Assembly: GCA_015060105.1 (NCBI GenBank)
Contig: SUZD01000002.1
Span: 62,001 to 126,000 of the forward strand
Source: Rikenellaceae bacterium
GTDB lineage: Bacteria > Bacteroidota > Bacteroidia > Bacteroidales > Rikenellaceae
DNA: 64,000 nucleotides
Reading direction: 5' to 3'
The notes under the pieces: generated by a model
What the model was told of the DNA's origin: nothing
The model's database searches: none
What the model saw: the letters and a program-made list of their open reading frames with translations, nothing else
Shown here: in pieces, positions 43,731 to 52,440 of the stretch
Position numbering within the stretch: the first letter of the stretch is position 1
Layout: each line of letters begins with the position of its first letter
Made by a program: the position numbers and the translations under genes

Positions 43731-45039
43731 CGGAACAATCATCTCGACAGAGGGTCGCTTCGAAGGATATATTATCATCGAAGGTGATACAATTGCGGAG
43801 GTTGCCAAAGGTCGATATGACAGCCATTTTGACGGAACGATTGTCGATGCACGAGGCAAGTACATTATGCCGGGAGTCATTGACACCCACGTTCACTTCC
43901 GAGAGCCGGGTTTGACCGAGAAAGCTGATTGGACTTCGGAGTCAATAGCCGCTGTCGCCGGTGGCGTTACAACGGTATTCGATATGCCCAACACCAAGCC
44001 CGTAACGGTTACATTGGACGATGTTGAACGCAAAGCCGATATTGCAGCCCAAAAGAGTTATGTCAATTACTCCATATTTTTGGGAGCAACAAACGACAAT
44101 CTTAAAGACATCAAGCGTCTTGACCCCAAGACCGTATGCGGAGTAAAACTATTTATGGGCTCTTCGACAGGAGGCATGCTTGTCAATGACAACTACACAT
44201 TGTCGGCCGTTTTTGCAGAGTCGCCCGTCATCATTTCGTCGCACTGCGAAAGCGAACTACGAGTTGCAGCCAATATGGCCGAGTTCAAACAACGCTATCC
44301 CGATGCTACCGCTATAATTCACCCACAGGTACGCGATACCGAGGCTTGTTATAGTTCGTCGGCATTGGCTGTCGAGTTGGCAGACAAGTATGGCAGCCGT
44401 CTGAATGTCGCCCACATCACAACCGCACAAGAATTAACGCTATTCGAGGATAAACCCACCCCCGACAAGAAGATAACCGCCGAAGTCACCGCTTCGCACC
44501 TTTGGTTCTGCGACGAGGATTATGCCACTTTGGGCAACTTCATCAAGTGCAATCCTGCGGTCAAGACCAGAGCCGACAGAGATGCATTACGTGCTGCATT
44601 GGGACGAAGAATAGACTCCATTGTCACCGACCACGCGCCCCACACATTGACCGAGAAACAGCGTCCGTATTGGGAGGCCCCTTCTGGAATGCCGATGGTT
44701 GAATTTTCATTATCGACGGCTTTGGAATTGTGCAAAATGGGAGTGATGTCGTATGAGATGGCAGTCCGTTTGATGTGCAATGCCCCAGCTGACATCTACA
44801 ACATTTCGCACAGAGGATACCTCAAAAGCGGTTACAAGGCCGACATCGTAATCATTGAGCCCGACGTCAAACGCACCATTGCCACTTCGGATATACATTC
44901 AAAATGCGGTTGGAGCCCGATTTTAGGCACAACATTCTCGCATCGAATAGCAGCGACTTACGTCAATGGCCGACAGGTCTGGAATGGCAAAGAGATATGC
45001 TCCGACATTTGTAGCGAAAGAGTAATTTTCGACAGATAG
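43708..45039 (+). CDS. pyrC: Dihydroorotase
   Basis: The 443-residue amidohydrolase matches class I dihydroorotase: the HVHFREPGLTEKADW metal site near residue 60, the DMPNTKP motif near 92, zinc histidines in SHCES and HITT, and VTDHAPHT near 308 as the catalytic aspartate region. It closes carbamoyl-aspartate to dihydroorotate in pyrimidine synthesis. The start overlaps the GT2 gene by 23 bases (residue 1-8 region), unusual but supported by the family's N-terminal LINNGTII strand. No other pyr gene lies in the window. A terminator follows. Confidence 0.94.
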   Translation: MARTLINNGTIISTEGRFEGYIIIEGDTIAEVAKGRYDSHFDGTIVDARGKYIMPGVIDTHVHFREPGLTEKADWTSESIAAVAGGVTTVFDMPNTKPVTVTLDDVERKADIAAQKSYVNYSIFLGATNDNLKDIKRLDPKTVCGVKLFMGSSTGGMLVNDNYTLSAVFAESPVIISSHCESELRVAANMAEFKQRYPDATAIIHPQVRDTEACYSSSALAVELADKYGSRLNVAHITTAQELTLFEDKPTPDKKITAEVTASHLWFCDEDYATLGNFIKCNPAVKTRADRDALRAALGRRIDSIVTDHAPHTLTEKQRPYWEAPSGMPMVEFSLSTALELCKMGVMSYEMAVRLMCNAPADIYNISHRGYLKSGYKADIVIIEPDVKRTIATSDIHSKCGWSPILGTTFSHRIAATYVNGRQVWNGKEICSDICSERVIFDR

Positions 45040-45061
45040 ACATCACGAAAAAAGGGTTAAT

Positions 45062-45092
45062 AAAGGGAGCAAAATGTTTTTGTTCCCTTTTT
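45062..45092 (+). terminator. Terminator of pyrC
   Basis: AAAGGGAGCAAAA pairs with TTTTGTTCCCTTT (one G-U) around TGT, then further T residues. It starts 22 bases after the stop. Confidence 0.85.
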
Positions 45093-45182
45093 CATTGCCC
45101 GCCAAACCGGCTTTGGAATATATTTTGTTACAAAGTTTTGAAAAAATTTTAAAAAAGTTATCAAAGGCTCATAAATATTTAT

Positions 45183-45190
45183 TACCTTTG
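45183..45190 (+). promoter_or_regulatory. -7 promoter box of gdhA
   Basis: TACCTTTG fits TAnnTTTG and lies 31 bases before the start. The A/T-rich leader from 45121 shows no clear -33 TTTG at 19-21 bases. Confidence 0.6.
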
Positions 45191-45221
45191 AGGTGTCAAT
45201 TTAATCTAATTAGATAGCTAT

Positions 45222-46574
45222 ATGCAAGACCCCAAACAATTCGTTGAGCAATTTATGAATGATGTGATTGCTCACAATCCAGGAGAAAAAGAGTTTCACC
45301 AAGCGGTCAGAGAGGTAGTTGAGAGCATTGCTCCCTACGTCGTGCAAAATCCCCAACTGATGAAAATGAAAGTTTTAGAGCGACTCGTAGAGCCCGAACG
45401 TGTAATTATGTTCCGCGTACCTTGGGTCGATGATAAAGGCGAAGTTCAAGTTAACCGAGGCTATCGCGTACAGATGAACAGCGCAATCGGTCCTTACAAG
45501 GGCGGTATTCGCTTCCACTCGAGCGTAAACCTCAGCATCTTGAAGTTCCTTGCTTTTGAGCAAGTTTTCAAAAACAGCCTTACCACTCTGCCTATGGGTG
45601 GTGGTAAAGGTGGTTCGGATTTCTCGCCTCGTGGCAAATCCGACATGGAGGTTATGCGCTTCTGCCAAAGCTTTATGACTGAACTTCAAAAACATATTGG
45701 CGCAGATACTGACGTTCCTGCGGGAGATATCGGTGTCGGTGGTCGTGAGGTTGGCTATATGTTCGGCCAATACAAACGCCTTCGCGACGAATTCACCGGT
45801 GTATTGACTGGTAAGGCTCCCGAATGGGGAGGCTCGCCCCTGCGTCCCGAAGCAACCGGTTACGGCGCTTGCTACTTCGCACAAGCGATGTTGGCAACAA
45901 AAGGCGACAGTTTCGAGGGTAAAACGGTGTGTGTTTCGGGTTCTGGTAACGTAGCACAATACGCTGTCAAAAAGGCTACTGAACTCGGTGCAAAGGTTGT
46001 TACAATGTCGGATTCAAACGGATTTATCTATGATCCCGACGGTATCACACCCGAGAAATGGGAGTACATCTACGATTTGAAGAATGTGCTTCGTGGTCGT
46101 ATCAAAGAGTACGTTGATCGTTATCCCAATGCACAATACTTCCCCGACGCTCGTCCTTGGAGTATCCCCTGCGATATCGCAATGCCTTGCGCAACCCAGA
46201 ATGAGTTGAATGGCGAGGAGGCCAAAACACTTATCGCAAACGGCTGTATGTGTGTAACCGAGGGTGCAAATATGCCCTCGACCCCCGAGGCTATCGAGGT
46301 ATTCCAAAAAGCTCGTATCCTCTACGCTCCCGGTAAGGCTGCCAACGCTGGTGGCGTTGCTACCTCGGGCTTGGAGATGACTCAAAACTCGATGCGTTTG
46401 AAATGGTCGCCCGCAGAGGTTGATGCAAAATTGCACGAGATTATGAGCAACATTCACGCTATGTGCGTTGAGTATGGTACCGAGCCTGATGGTTACATCA
46501 ACTATGTTAAAGGTGCAAACATCGGTGGTTTTATCAAAGTTGCTCGCGCAATGTTGTCGCAAGGTTTGGTATAG
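45222..46574 (+). CDS. gdhA: Glutamate dehydrogenase, hexameric small-subunit type (likely NADP-specific)
   Basis: The 450-residue length and motifs are those of the small hexameric glutamate dehydrogenase: the substrate region MNSAIGPYKGGIRFHSSV, the catalytic lysine segment TLPMGGGKGGSDF, the Rossmann dinucleotide site VSGSGNVAQYAVKKATELG, and the conserved TEGANMPSTPEA. It fixes ammonia to 2-oxoglutarate. NADP preference is inferred from family, not proved. It is transcribed alone from a TACCTTTG box and ends in a strong hairpin. It partners with GSIII (glnN) as the second ammonia route in this window. Confidence 0.96.
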   Translation: MQDPKQFVEQFMNDVIAHNPGEKEFHQAVREVVESIAPYVVQNPQLMKMKVLERLVEPERVIMFRVPWVDDKGEVQVNRGYRVQMNSAIGPYKGGIRFHSSVNLSILKFLAFEQVFKNSLTTLPMGGGKGGSDFSPRGKSDMEVMRFCQSFMTELQKHIGADTDVPAGDIGVGGREVGYMFGQYKRLRDEFTGVLTGKAPEWGGSPLRPEATGYGACYFAQAMLATKGDSFEGKTVCVSGSGNVAQYAVKKATELGAKVVTMSDSNGFIYDPDGITPEKWEYIYDLKNVLRGRIKEYVDRYPNAQYFPDARPWSIPCDIAMPCATQNELNGEEAKTLIANGCMCVTEGANMPSTPEAIEVFQKARILYAPGKAANAGGVATSGLEMTQNSMRLKWSPAEVDAKLHEIMSNIHAMCVEYGTEPDGYINYVKGANIGGFIKVARAMLSQGLV

Positions 46575-46596
46575 CACACCACCTATCACAAATCAG

Positions 46597-46630
46597 AAGA
46601 GGCTGTCCAACAGATATTGGACAGCCTCTT
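46597..46630. terminator. Bidirectional terminator between gdhA and rmuC
   Basis: AAGAGGCTGTCCAA pairs perfectly with TTGGACAGCCTCTT around CAGATA, followed by TTGTTTG. It serves both convergent genes. Confidence 0.9.
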
Positions 46631-46650
46631 TTGTTTGTAAGCTTTATACT

Positions 46651-47940
46651 CTATTCCTCAATAAGAGTGCTACTATCAAGAGTTGTTTGAGATAACTGTT
46701 TTTTGGACTTAACACCCAAAGTTTTAAGTTTTTCGCAATGGCCGACAAGGTTACCTCGACCCGTTGTCAGTTTCTTCATGGCCTCCTCGTAGCTCGTATT
46801 TGCTTTATTAAGGCTCGCGCCCACTTGCTCCAAATCAGACACAAAACCCACAAACTTCTCATACAATTTAGTTCCCTGCTCGGCTATCTCCAACGCATTG
46901 CGTGACTGCGAATCACGATACCACAAGTCATCAATAATCTTCAACAGCGCAAAGAGGTTGGTTGGCGAGGCTATGATAACATTCTTGCGATACGCCTCCT
47001 CCCACAACGAACCATCGTTCTGCAATGCTGCCATAAATGCAGGTTCATTGGGCATAAACATCAACACGAAATCGGGGGTGCGCTCCTTAATCAGACCCAA
47101 CGCCTGATAATTCTTGCGACTCAACTCTTCAACATGGCGACGAACGGAATCGACATGCGCTCGAAGGCACAATTGACGACCCTCGTCATCTTCCGCCTCC
47201 ATATAGTTCATAAATGCCGTAAGCGACACTTTTGAGTCGATAATAATCTGCTTACCCTCGGGAAGATTCATCACGACATCGGGACGAAGATTACGTCCGT
47301 CCTCATCTTTGAAATTCTCCTGAATTGAGTAGTGAACGCCTCGTTGGAAGTTGAAACTTTCGAGAATAGTCTCCAACACCATCTCACCCCAATCACCCTG
47401 ATACTTCGAATCGCCCTTCAATGCACGAGTGAGATTTGCCGTTTCAGATGTAATCTTTTGATTGAGCAGTTGCAGATTTTTGAGCTCATTCTGAATGGCA
47501 CCTTGCTGGGTAAGTTCTGTTGCGTGAATACGCTCAACACGCTCCTTAAAATCACGAAGATTATCGCCAAACGGTTTTAGAAGAATCTGCAAAGATTCCT
47601 TATTGGTCGCCTTAAACTTTTCGCTCTCGGCAGCCAACACCTCCGAAGCCAGCAACTTGAACTCGCCACGCATCACTTCACGATTCTTCTCGGCAGCCTC
47701 ACGCTCGGCACACAACTGTCCTTCCAACAGCTCCGCTTTGGTCTTTGCCGATGCAGCTTGTTCCCTCAAAGATGCAACTTCGGCTGCGGAAGTATTAAGT
47801 TGTTCTTCCAACTCTTTGGCACGCTCCTCGCAAGCCTCATTGATAGCCCTCAAACCAGCCAGACGGCTCCGCGAAATCAACAATACGGCCACAATCAGCA
47901 CCACACAAACGACTATCGACGATATATAAATCACATTCAT
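46651..47940 (-). CDS. rmuC: RmuC-family DNA recombination protein
   Basis: The 429-residue protein has an N-terminal membrane segment (VIYISSIVVCVVLIVAVLLIS), a long coiled-coil region (residues about 30-150) and the RmuC nuclease-like domain (about 150-400) with KYQGDWGEMVLETILESFNF, RPDVVMNLPEGKQIIIDSKVSL and the conserved FMPNEPAF. RmuC limits inversions at short repeats and is tied to the PD-(D/E)XK fold. It is driven by a TATCTTTG box 27 bases upstream, divergent from rpe. The gene stands alone on the minus strand. Confidence 0.93.
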   Translation of the reverse strand: MNVIYISSIVVCVVLIVAVLLISRSRLAGLRAINEACEERAKELEEQLNTSAAEVASLREQAASAKTKAELLEGQLCAEREAAEKNREVMRGEFKLLASEVLAAESEKFKATNKESLQILLKPFGDNLRDFKERVERIHATELTQQGAIQNELKNLQLLNQKITSETANLTRALKGDSKYQGDWGEMVLETILESFNFQRGVHYSIQENFKDEDGRNLRPDVVMNLPEGKQIIIDSKVSLTAFMNYMEAEDDEGRQLCLRAHVDSVRRHVEELSRKNYQALGLIKERTPDFVLMFMPNEPAFMAALQNDGSLWEEAYRKNVIIASPTNLFALLKIIDDLWYRDSQSRNALEIAEQGTKLYEKFVGFVSDLEQVGASLNKANTSYEEAMKKLTTGRGNLVGHCEKLKTLGVKSKKQLSQTTLDSSTLIEE

Positions 47941-47966
47941 ATCACTAAAACATTAGGTTTACACCT

Positions 47967-48004
47967 CAAAGATACAACTTTTCGAGGAAAAATTAGTATC
48001 TTTG
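47967..48004. promoter_or_regulatory. Divergent -7 boxes of rmuC and rpe
   Basis: Minus-strand TATCTTTG (complement of 47967-47974) reads toward rmuC and plus-strand TATCTTTG (47997-48004) toward rpe. The two identical boxes are 22 bases apart. Confidence 0.7.
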
Positions 48005-48030
48005 TCCTATTATTAAATGTACACGCAACT

Positions 48031-48684
48031 ATGAGAGATAGAATTCTTGCCCCTTCGATGCTGTCAGCCGACTTCGGACACTTGGCAGACGATACCAAAA
48101 TGATTGACCGCAGTGCAGCTCAATGGATTCACATTGACGTTATGGACGGCGTATTCGTGCCCAATATTTCATTCGGTTTTCCCGTATTGAAGGCCATCAA
48201 AGCGGCATCGGACAAATTCTGCGATGTTCACTTGATGATTGTCGAGCCCGAGAAGTATGTTGAGCGATTTGCCAAAGCGGGTGCCGACCTTGTCACCTTC
48301 CACATCGAAGCAACACAAGATGTCGAGGGTACAATCGAGCTTATTCGCAAAAGCGGAGCAAAAGTAGGCATCTCAATTAAACCTGCAACACAACCCGAAG
48401 TTCTCGACTCGCTGCTCGACAAAATAGACTTGGTTTTGGTTATGAGTGTCGAGCCCGGATTTGGCGGTCAAAGTTTTATGCCCAATAGTGTCGATAAGGT
48501 TAAATACCTTCGCAAAGCAATTGACGAGCGTGGTTTGAATGTTACCATCGAAATCGACGGAGGTGTTTCGGCTGCAAACGCAGGTATGTTGTACGAAGCA
48601 GGTTGCGACGCATTGGTTGCCGGCAGTGCCGTATTCGGTGCGCCCGACCCCAAGGCCGAAATCGTAAAAATCCTTAATGCATAG
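48031..48684 (+). CDS. rpe: Ribulose-phosphate 3-epimerase
   Basis: The 217-residue TIM-barrel enzyme starts at ATG 48031 (MRDRILAPSMLSADF); the frame continues upstream without matching sequence. Motifs are intact: IHIDVMDGVFVPNISF, DVHLMI, VMSVEPGFGGQSFMP and EIDGGVSAANA. It interconverts ribulose-5-P and xylulose-5-P using a divalent metal. It is the first gene of a six-gene + operon that continues with ABC-F eight bases later. Its start lies 26 bases past the promoter box. Confidence 0.96.
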   Translation: MRDRILAPSMLSADFGHLADDTKMIDRSAAQWIHIDVMDGVFVPNISFGFPVLKAIKAASDKFCDVHLMIVEPEKYVERFAKAGADLVTFHIEATQDVEGTIELIRKSGAKVGISIKPATQPEVLDSLLDKIDLVLVMSVEPGFGGQSFMPNSVDKVKYLRKAIDERGLNVTIEIDGGVSAANAGMLYEAGCDALVAGSAVFGAPDPKAEIVKILNA

Positions 48685-48692
48685 AGTCGCAG

Positions 48693-50639
48693 ATGGTCTC
48701 TCTCGATAATGTAACCGTCAGTTTTTCCGGCACTGAGTTGTTCAGCGGGGTTTCGTTTCTGATTAACCCCAAAGAGCGCGTCGGCCTTGTCGGCAAGAAT
48801 GGTGCGGGCAAAACCACAATCCTAAAACTAATCACAGGAGAGCAACCTGCCTCCGAAGGTAAGGTTACAATCTTCGAGGATTGCACTGTCGGCTACCTTC
48901 CACAACAGATGAGGGTGACGGACACCACCTCGCTCGTTGATGAAACAGCCAAAGCCTTCGATGAAGTATTAACGCTCGAAGCCGAGATTGCCAAAATCAA
49001 CGAACAGCTTGCCGTTCGCACCGACTACGACAGCGAGGATTACGAGAATATGCTTCATCGCCTGAATGACGCAACGGATCGCTATCATCTGTTGGGCGGA
49101 GCAAGTCGTGATGCCGACATCGAAAGAACACTGCTGGGTTTGGGGTTTCGTCGCGAGGAGTTCAGTAAACCCACGAGTGCATTCAGTGGCGGTTGGAGAA
49201 TGCGTATCGAGTTGGCGAAGTTGCTTTTGCGCCACCCCTCTATCCTACTGCTCGACGAGCCGACAAACCACCTCGACATAGAGAGTATTCAATGGCTCGA
49301 AAACTACCTTAAAGAGTATTCGGGCTCGGTATTGCTGATTTCGCACGACCGTGCTTTTTTGGATAATGTCACAAACCGAACAATCGAATTGTCGTGTGGC
49401 AAATTGTATGATTACAAAGTTCCTTACAGCCGTTTTGTAGAACTGCGAGCTGAAAGACGAGAGCAACAGATGGCCGCTTTCGCCAATCAAAAACGAATGA
49501 TTGAGAAGAGCGAGGAGTTCATCGAGCGTTTCCGATACAAACCCACCAAATCCAATCAAGTCCAATCACGCATCAAGCAGTTGGAGAAGATTGAGCGAAT
49601 CGAAATTGATGACGAGGACACAAGTGTATTCAACATTAAATTTCCACCCGCACCTCGTTCCGGTCAGATTGTGGCCGAGATAAAAGAGGCAGGAAAGAGT
49701 TTCGGAGCGCACAAAGTTTTCAGTGGAGCAAACATCACCATCGAGCGAGGCGAAAAGATAGCCTTTGTTGGTCGTAACGGCGAGGGTAAGACCACTCTTG
49801 CGAGAATGATTATCGGCGAGTTACCTGCATCAGAAGGCACAATTCGCCTGGGAGCCAATGTCAATGTCGGCTACTACGCCCAAAATCAAGATGACTTGAT
49901 GAATGGCGATTTTACGGTATTCGATACGCTGGATAAGGTTGCTGTTGGCGATATTCGCACTCGTTTGCGCGATATTCTCGGTGCATTTTTGTTTCACGGC
50001 GAGGATATTGACAAGAAGGTCAAAGTTCTGTCGGGTGGCGAGCGTTCTCGTTTGGCGATGGCCCGTATGATGCTCGAACCGCGTAACCTTTTGGTACTTG
50101 ACGAGCCAACAAACCATATGGATATGCGCTCGAAAGATATACTCAAAAACGCATTGCAAAAATACGACGGAACTCTGATTTTGGTTTCGCACGACCGCGA
50201 CTTCTTGGACGGCATTGTAGATAAGGTATATGAGTTCCGCGACGGAGGTGTCAAAGAGTATCTGGGTGGCATCTATTACTTCCTCGAAAAGCGACAATTA
50301 GAGTCGTTGCACGAGGTTGAAATCAAGCAGAAAGAGGAGCCTGCCATCTCGACGACTACAACTACCTCGCGAGGTAAAGAGGAGTATCTGCAACGCAAAG
50401 AGAACGAAAAAGAGATACGACGCATCAAAAATGCAATTACCAAAGTTGAGAGTGACATCGAACGTTTAGAGGGTGAGATTGCTGCGTGGGATACAAAGTT
50501 GGCAAATCCCGAGGAGCACGGAATCGACATTACCGATGCAAATGTATTTGCCACATATAACGAACTGAAAAAACAACTCGACCATCAGATGCACGAGTGG
50601 GAGAAGTTAAACTACGAATTGGATATAGTTACAAACTGA
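48693..50639 (+). CDS. ABC-F family ATPase
   Basis: The 648-residue protein has two ABC cassettes and no membrane segments. Cassette one shows GKNGAGKTT near residue 35 and an ABC signature FSGGWRMRIEL near 163 with LLLDEPTNHLD; cassette two shows GRNGEGKTT near 355 and LSGGERSRLAMARMM near 448 with LVLDEPTNHMD. The linker (PtIM) and a C-terminal coiled-coil (residues about 570-640, KEIRRIKNAITKVESDIERLEGE) fit the Uup/EttA-like group. Such proteins act on ribosomes in translation, with some conferring antibiotic tolerance. I cannot tell which. It lies between rpe and rlmB. Confidence 0.92.
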   Translation: MVSLDNVTVSFSGTELFSGVSFLINPKERVGLVGKNGAGKTTILKLITGEQPASEGKVTIFEDCTVGYLPQQMRVTDTTSLVDETAKAFDEVLTLEAEIAKINEQLAVRTDYDSEDYENMLHRLNDATDRYHLLGGASRDADIERTLLGLGFRREEFSKPTSAFSGGWRMRIELAKLLLRHPSILLLDEPTNHLDIESIQWLENYLKEYSGSVLLISHDRAFLDNVTNRTIELSCGKLYDYKVPYSRFVELRAERREQQMAAFANQKRMIEKSEEFIERFRYKPTKSNQVQSRIKQLEKIERIEIDDEDTSVFNIKFPPAPRSGQIVAEIKEAGKSFGAHKVFSGANITIERGEKIAFVGRNGEGKTTLARMIIGELPASEGTIRLGANVNVGYYAQNQDDLMNGDFTVFDTLDKVAVGDIRTRLRDILGAFLFHGEDIDKKVKVLSGGERSRLAMARMMLEPRNLLVLDEPTNHMDMRSKDILKNALQKYDGTLILVSHDRDFLDGIVDKVYEFRDGGVKEYLGGIYYFLEKRQLESLHEVEIKQKEEPAISTTTTTSRGKEEYLQRKENEKEIRRIKNAITKVESDIERLEGEIAAWDTKLANPEEHGIDITDANVFATYNELKKQLDHQMHEWEKLNYELDIVTN

Positions 50640-50640
50640 T

Positions 50641-51372
50641 ATGGAGAATATAGTATTCGGCATACGACCCGTAATCGAAGCGATTGAGGCCGGCCGTCAA
50701 ATCGAGAAAGTATATGTACGCAAAGGCGCAGACGGACAACTATTGGCCGAATTGAAAAGCGTCTGCAAAGCACAAAAAGTACATATGCAGGAGGTTCCTG
50801 TCGAGAAACTCAATCGAATGACTCGTTTGAATCATCAAGGCGTGGTCGCGACCATCGCCCCGATTGTCTATGCCGACCTCGAAGAGATACTATCGAATGT
50901 ACCCGAGGGCGAGGCAGGTTTGATTGTGTTGTTGGATAGCATTACCGATGTCCGCAACTTTGGTGCTATTGCCCGTAGTGCCGAGTGTGTCGGAGCTCAC
51001 GGAGTTATCACGTCACTCAAATCATCTGCGCCCGTCAATGCAGAGGCACTTAAATCATCGGCCGGTGCACTCAATATGATTCCCGTTGCCCGTGTCGGCA
51101 GTATCCGCAATACACTCAAAGCACTCCAAGCCGAGGGTTATCAAATTGCAGCAGCAACCGAGAAAGCAACCCAATCGGTATATGATGCCGATTTCAGTCG
51201 TCCGACCGTTGTGGTTATGGGTAGCGAGGATACTGGTATTTCGAAAGAGGTGCTTAAAATGTGTGATTGCCAAGTAGCTATTCCGATGCGTGGCCGAATC
51301 GAATCGCTCAATGTGAGTGCCGCAGCCGCAGTTATTCTGTTTGAAGTTTTAAGACAACGAATCAGCAAATAA
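50641..51372 (+). CDS. rlmB: 23S rRNA 2'-O-ribose methyltransferase RlmB (TrmH/SpoU family)
   Basis: The 243-residue protein has a short N-terminal RNA-binding domain (residues about 1-70, VFGIRPVIEAIEAGRQIEKV) and a SpoU knotted methyltransferase domain with LLDSITDVRNFGAIARSAE (motif 1), VVMGSEDTGISKEVLKMC (motif 2) and IPMRGRIESLNVSAAAAV (motif 3). These bind S-adenosylmethionine in the trefoil knot. Target is presumably G2251 of 23S rRNA by family. It is one base after the ABC-F stop and its stop overlaps the next start by one base (TAATG). Confidence 0.92.
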   Translation: MENIVFGIRPVIEAIEAGRQIEKVYVRKGADGQLLAELKSVCKAQKVHMQEVPVEKLNRMTRLNHQGVVATIAPIVYADLEEILSNVPEGEAGLIVLLDSITDVRNFGAIARSAECVGAHGVITSLKSSAPVNAEALKSSAGALNMIPVARVGSIRNTLKALQAEGYQIAAATEKATQSVYDADFSRPTVVVMGSEDTGISKEVLKMCDCQVAIPMRGRIESLNVSAAAAVILFEVLRQRISK

Positions 51373-52439
51373 TGAGATACCAAGCATTATACGACAACGC
51401 AATTGCTCTGTTGCAACAACTTATCGCCACTCCATCGGTAAGTCGTAGCGAGGAGAATACCGCATTGCTTGTAGAACAATTCCTAATGCAGCAAGGGGTT
51501 GAAAAGGTGCATCGTCACCTTAATAATGTGTGGGCTTATAATCGCCATTTTGACGCAGGCAAGCCTACCATTCTGCTCAATTCACATCACGACACCGTAA
51601 AGCCCAATTCGGCTTATACCCGCGACCCATTCGCCCCAACTATTGAGGGCGATTGTCTATACGGGTTAGGCAGTAACGATGCTGGTGCTAGTGTGGTTGG
51701 TCTGCTTTCGACCTTCCTGCATTTCTACAATGCCGAGAATCTTCGCTATAACATCTGCATTGCCATCACCGGCGAGGAGGAGGTATCGGGACACAACGGA
51801 ATCGAAAGCATATTGGACAAGATTGGCGAGATAGAATTTGCGCTGGTTGGCGAGCCTACACAAATGCAGATGGCTATTGCCGAGCGCGGTTTGATGGTGT
51901 TGGATTGTACCGCCCGTGGTATCGCAGGACACGCTGCACGAAACGAGGGCGACAACGCAATATACAATGCGATGCGCGATATAGAATGGTTCCGCACCTA
52001 TAAATTCCCGCTCGAAAGTGAACTTTTCGGCGCAATCAAGATGAGCGTAACGCAAATTGATGCAGGTTATCAGCATAACATCGTCCCTGCCGAGTGTCAC
52101 TTTGTGGTTGATGTTCGAGTTACGGACCGCTACACCAACCAGCAAGTCCTCGACCATATCAAGCAGAGTGTCAAATGCGAAGTTAAGGAGCGTTCGTTGC
52201 GCCTTAAACCCTCGTACATAGACCCCGCCCACCCCATTGTTCAGGCAGGTTTGGCACTTGGACGCACCACCTTCGGCTCGCCCACAAGTTCCGACCAAAT
52301 GTTATTGAGTGTTCCGTCACTCAAAATGGGCATAGGAGATAGTGCTCGCTCTCATAGCGCAGACGAGTATGTCAAACTCAGCGAAATTGCCGAAGGAATA
52401 GAACTTTACATTGAAATACTAACCAAAGTCATAGCATAA
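51372..52439 (+). CDS. M20-family N-acyl-ornithine deacylase-like peptidase
   Basis: The 355-residue enzyme has the M20 di-zinc motifs: LNSHHDTVKP near residue 75, GLGSNDAGASV near 97, ITGEEEVSGHNGIES near 135, and a late histidine in DSARSHSADE. The dimerisation domain lies in the middle (residues about 175-280). Since argH follows directly, it probably removes the acyl group from N-acetyl- or N-succinyl-ornithine in arginine synthesis; Bacteroidetes are known to use succinylated intermediates, so the substrate could be succinyl-ornithine. Substrate assignment is inference from neighbour and family. Confidence 0.85.
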   Translation: MRYQALYDNAIALLQQLIATPSVSRSEENTALLVEQFLMQQGVEKVHRHLNNVWAYNRHFDAGKPTILLNSHHDTVKPNSAYTRDPFAPTIEGDCLYGLGSNDAGASVVGLLSTFLHFYNAENLRYNICIAITGEEEVSGHNGIESILDKIGEIEFALVGEPTQMQMAIAERGLMVLDCTARGIAGHAARNEGDNAIYNAMRDIEWFRTYKFPLESELFGAIKMSVTQIDAGYQHNIVPAECHFVVDVRVTDRYTNQQVLDHIKQSVKCEVKERSLRLKPSYIDPAHPIVQAGLALGRTTFGSPTSSDQMLLSVPSLKMGIGDSARSHSADEYVKLSEIAEGIELYIEILTKVIA

Positions 52440-52440
52440 A

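Noticed and set aside
47758-48030. Upstream extension of the rpe frame
   Set aside because: It runs antisense through the start of rmuC and both promoters; ATG 48031 is the family start.
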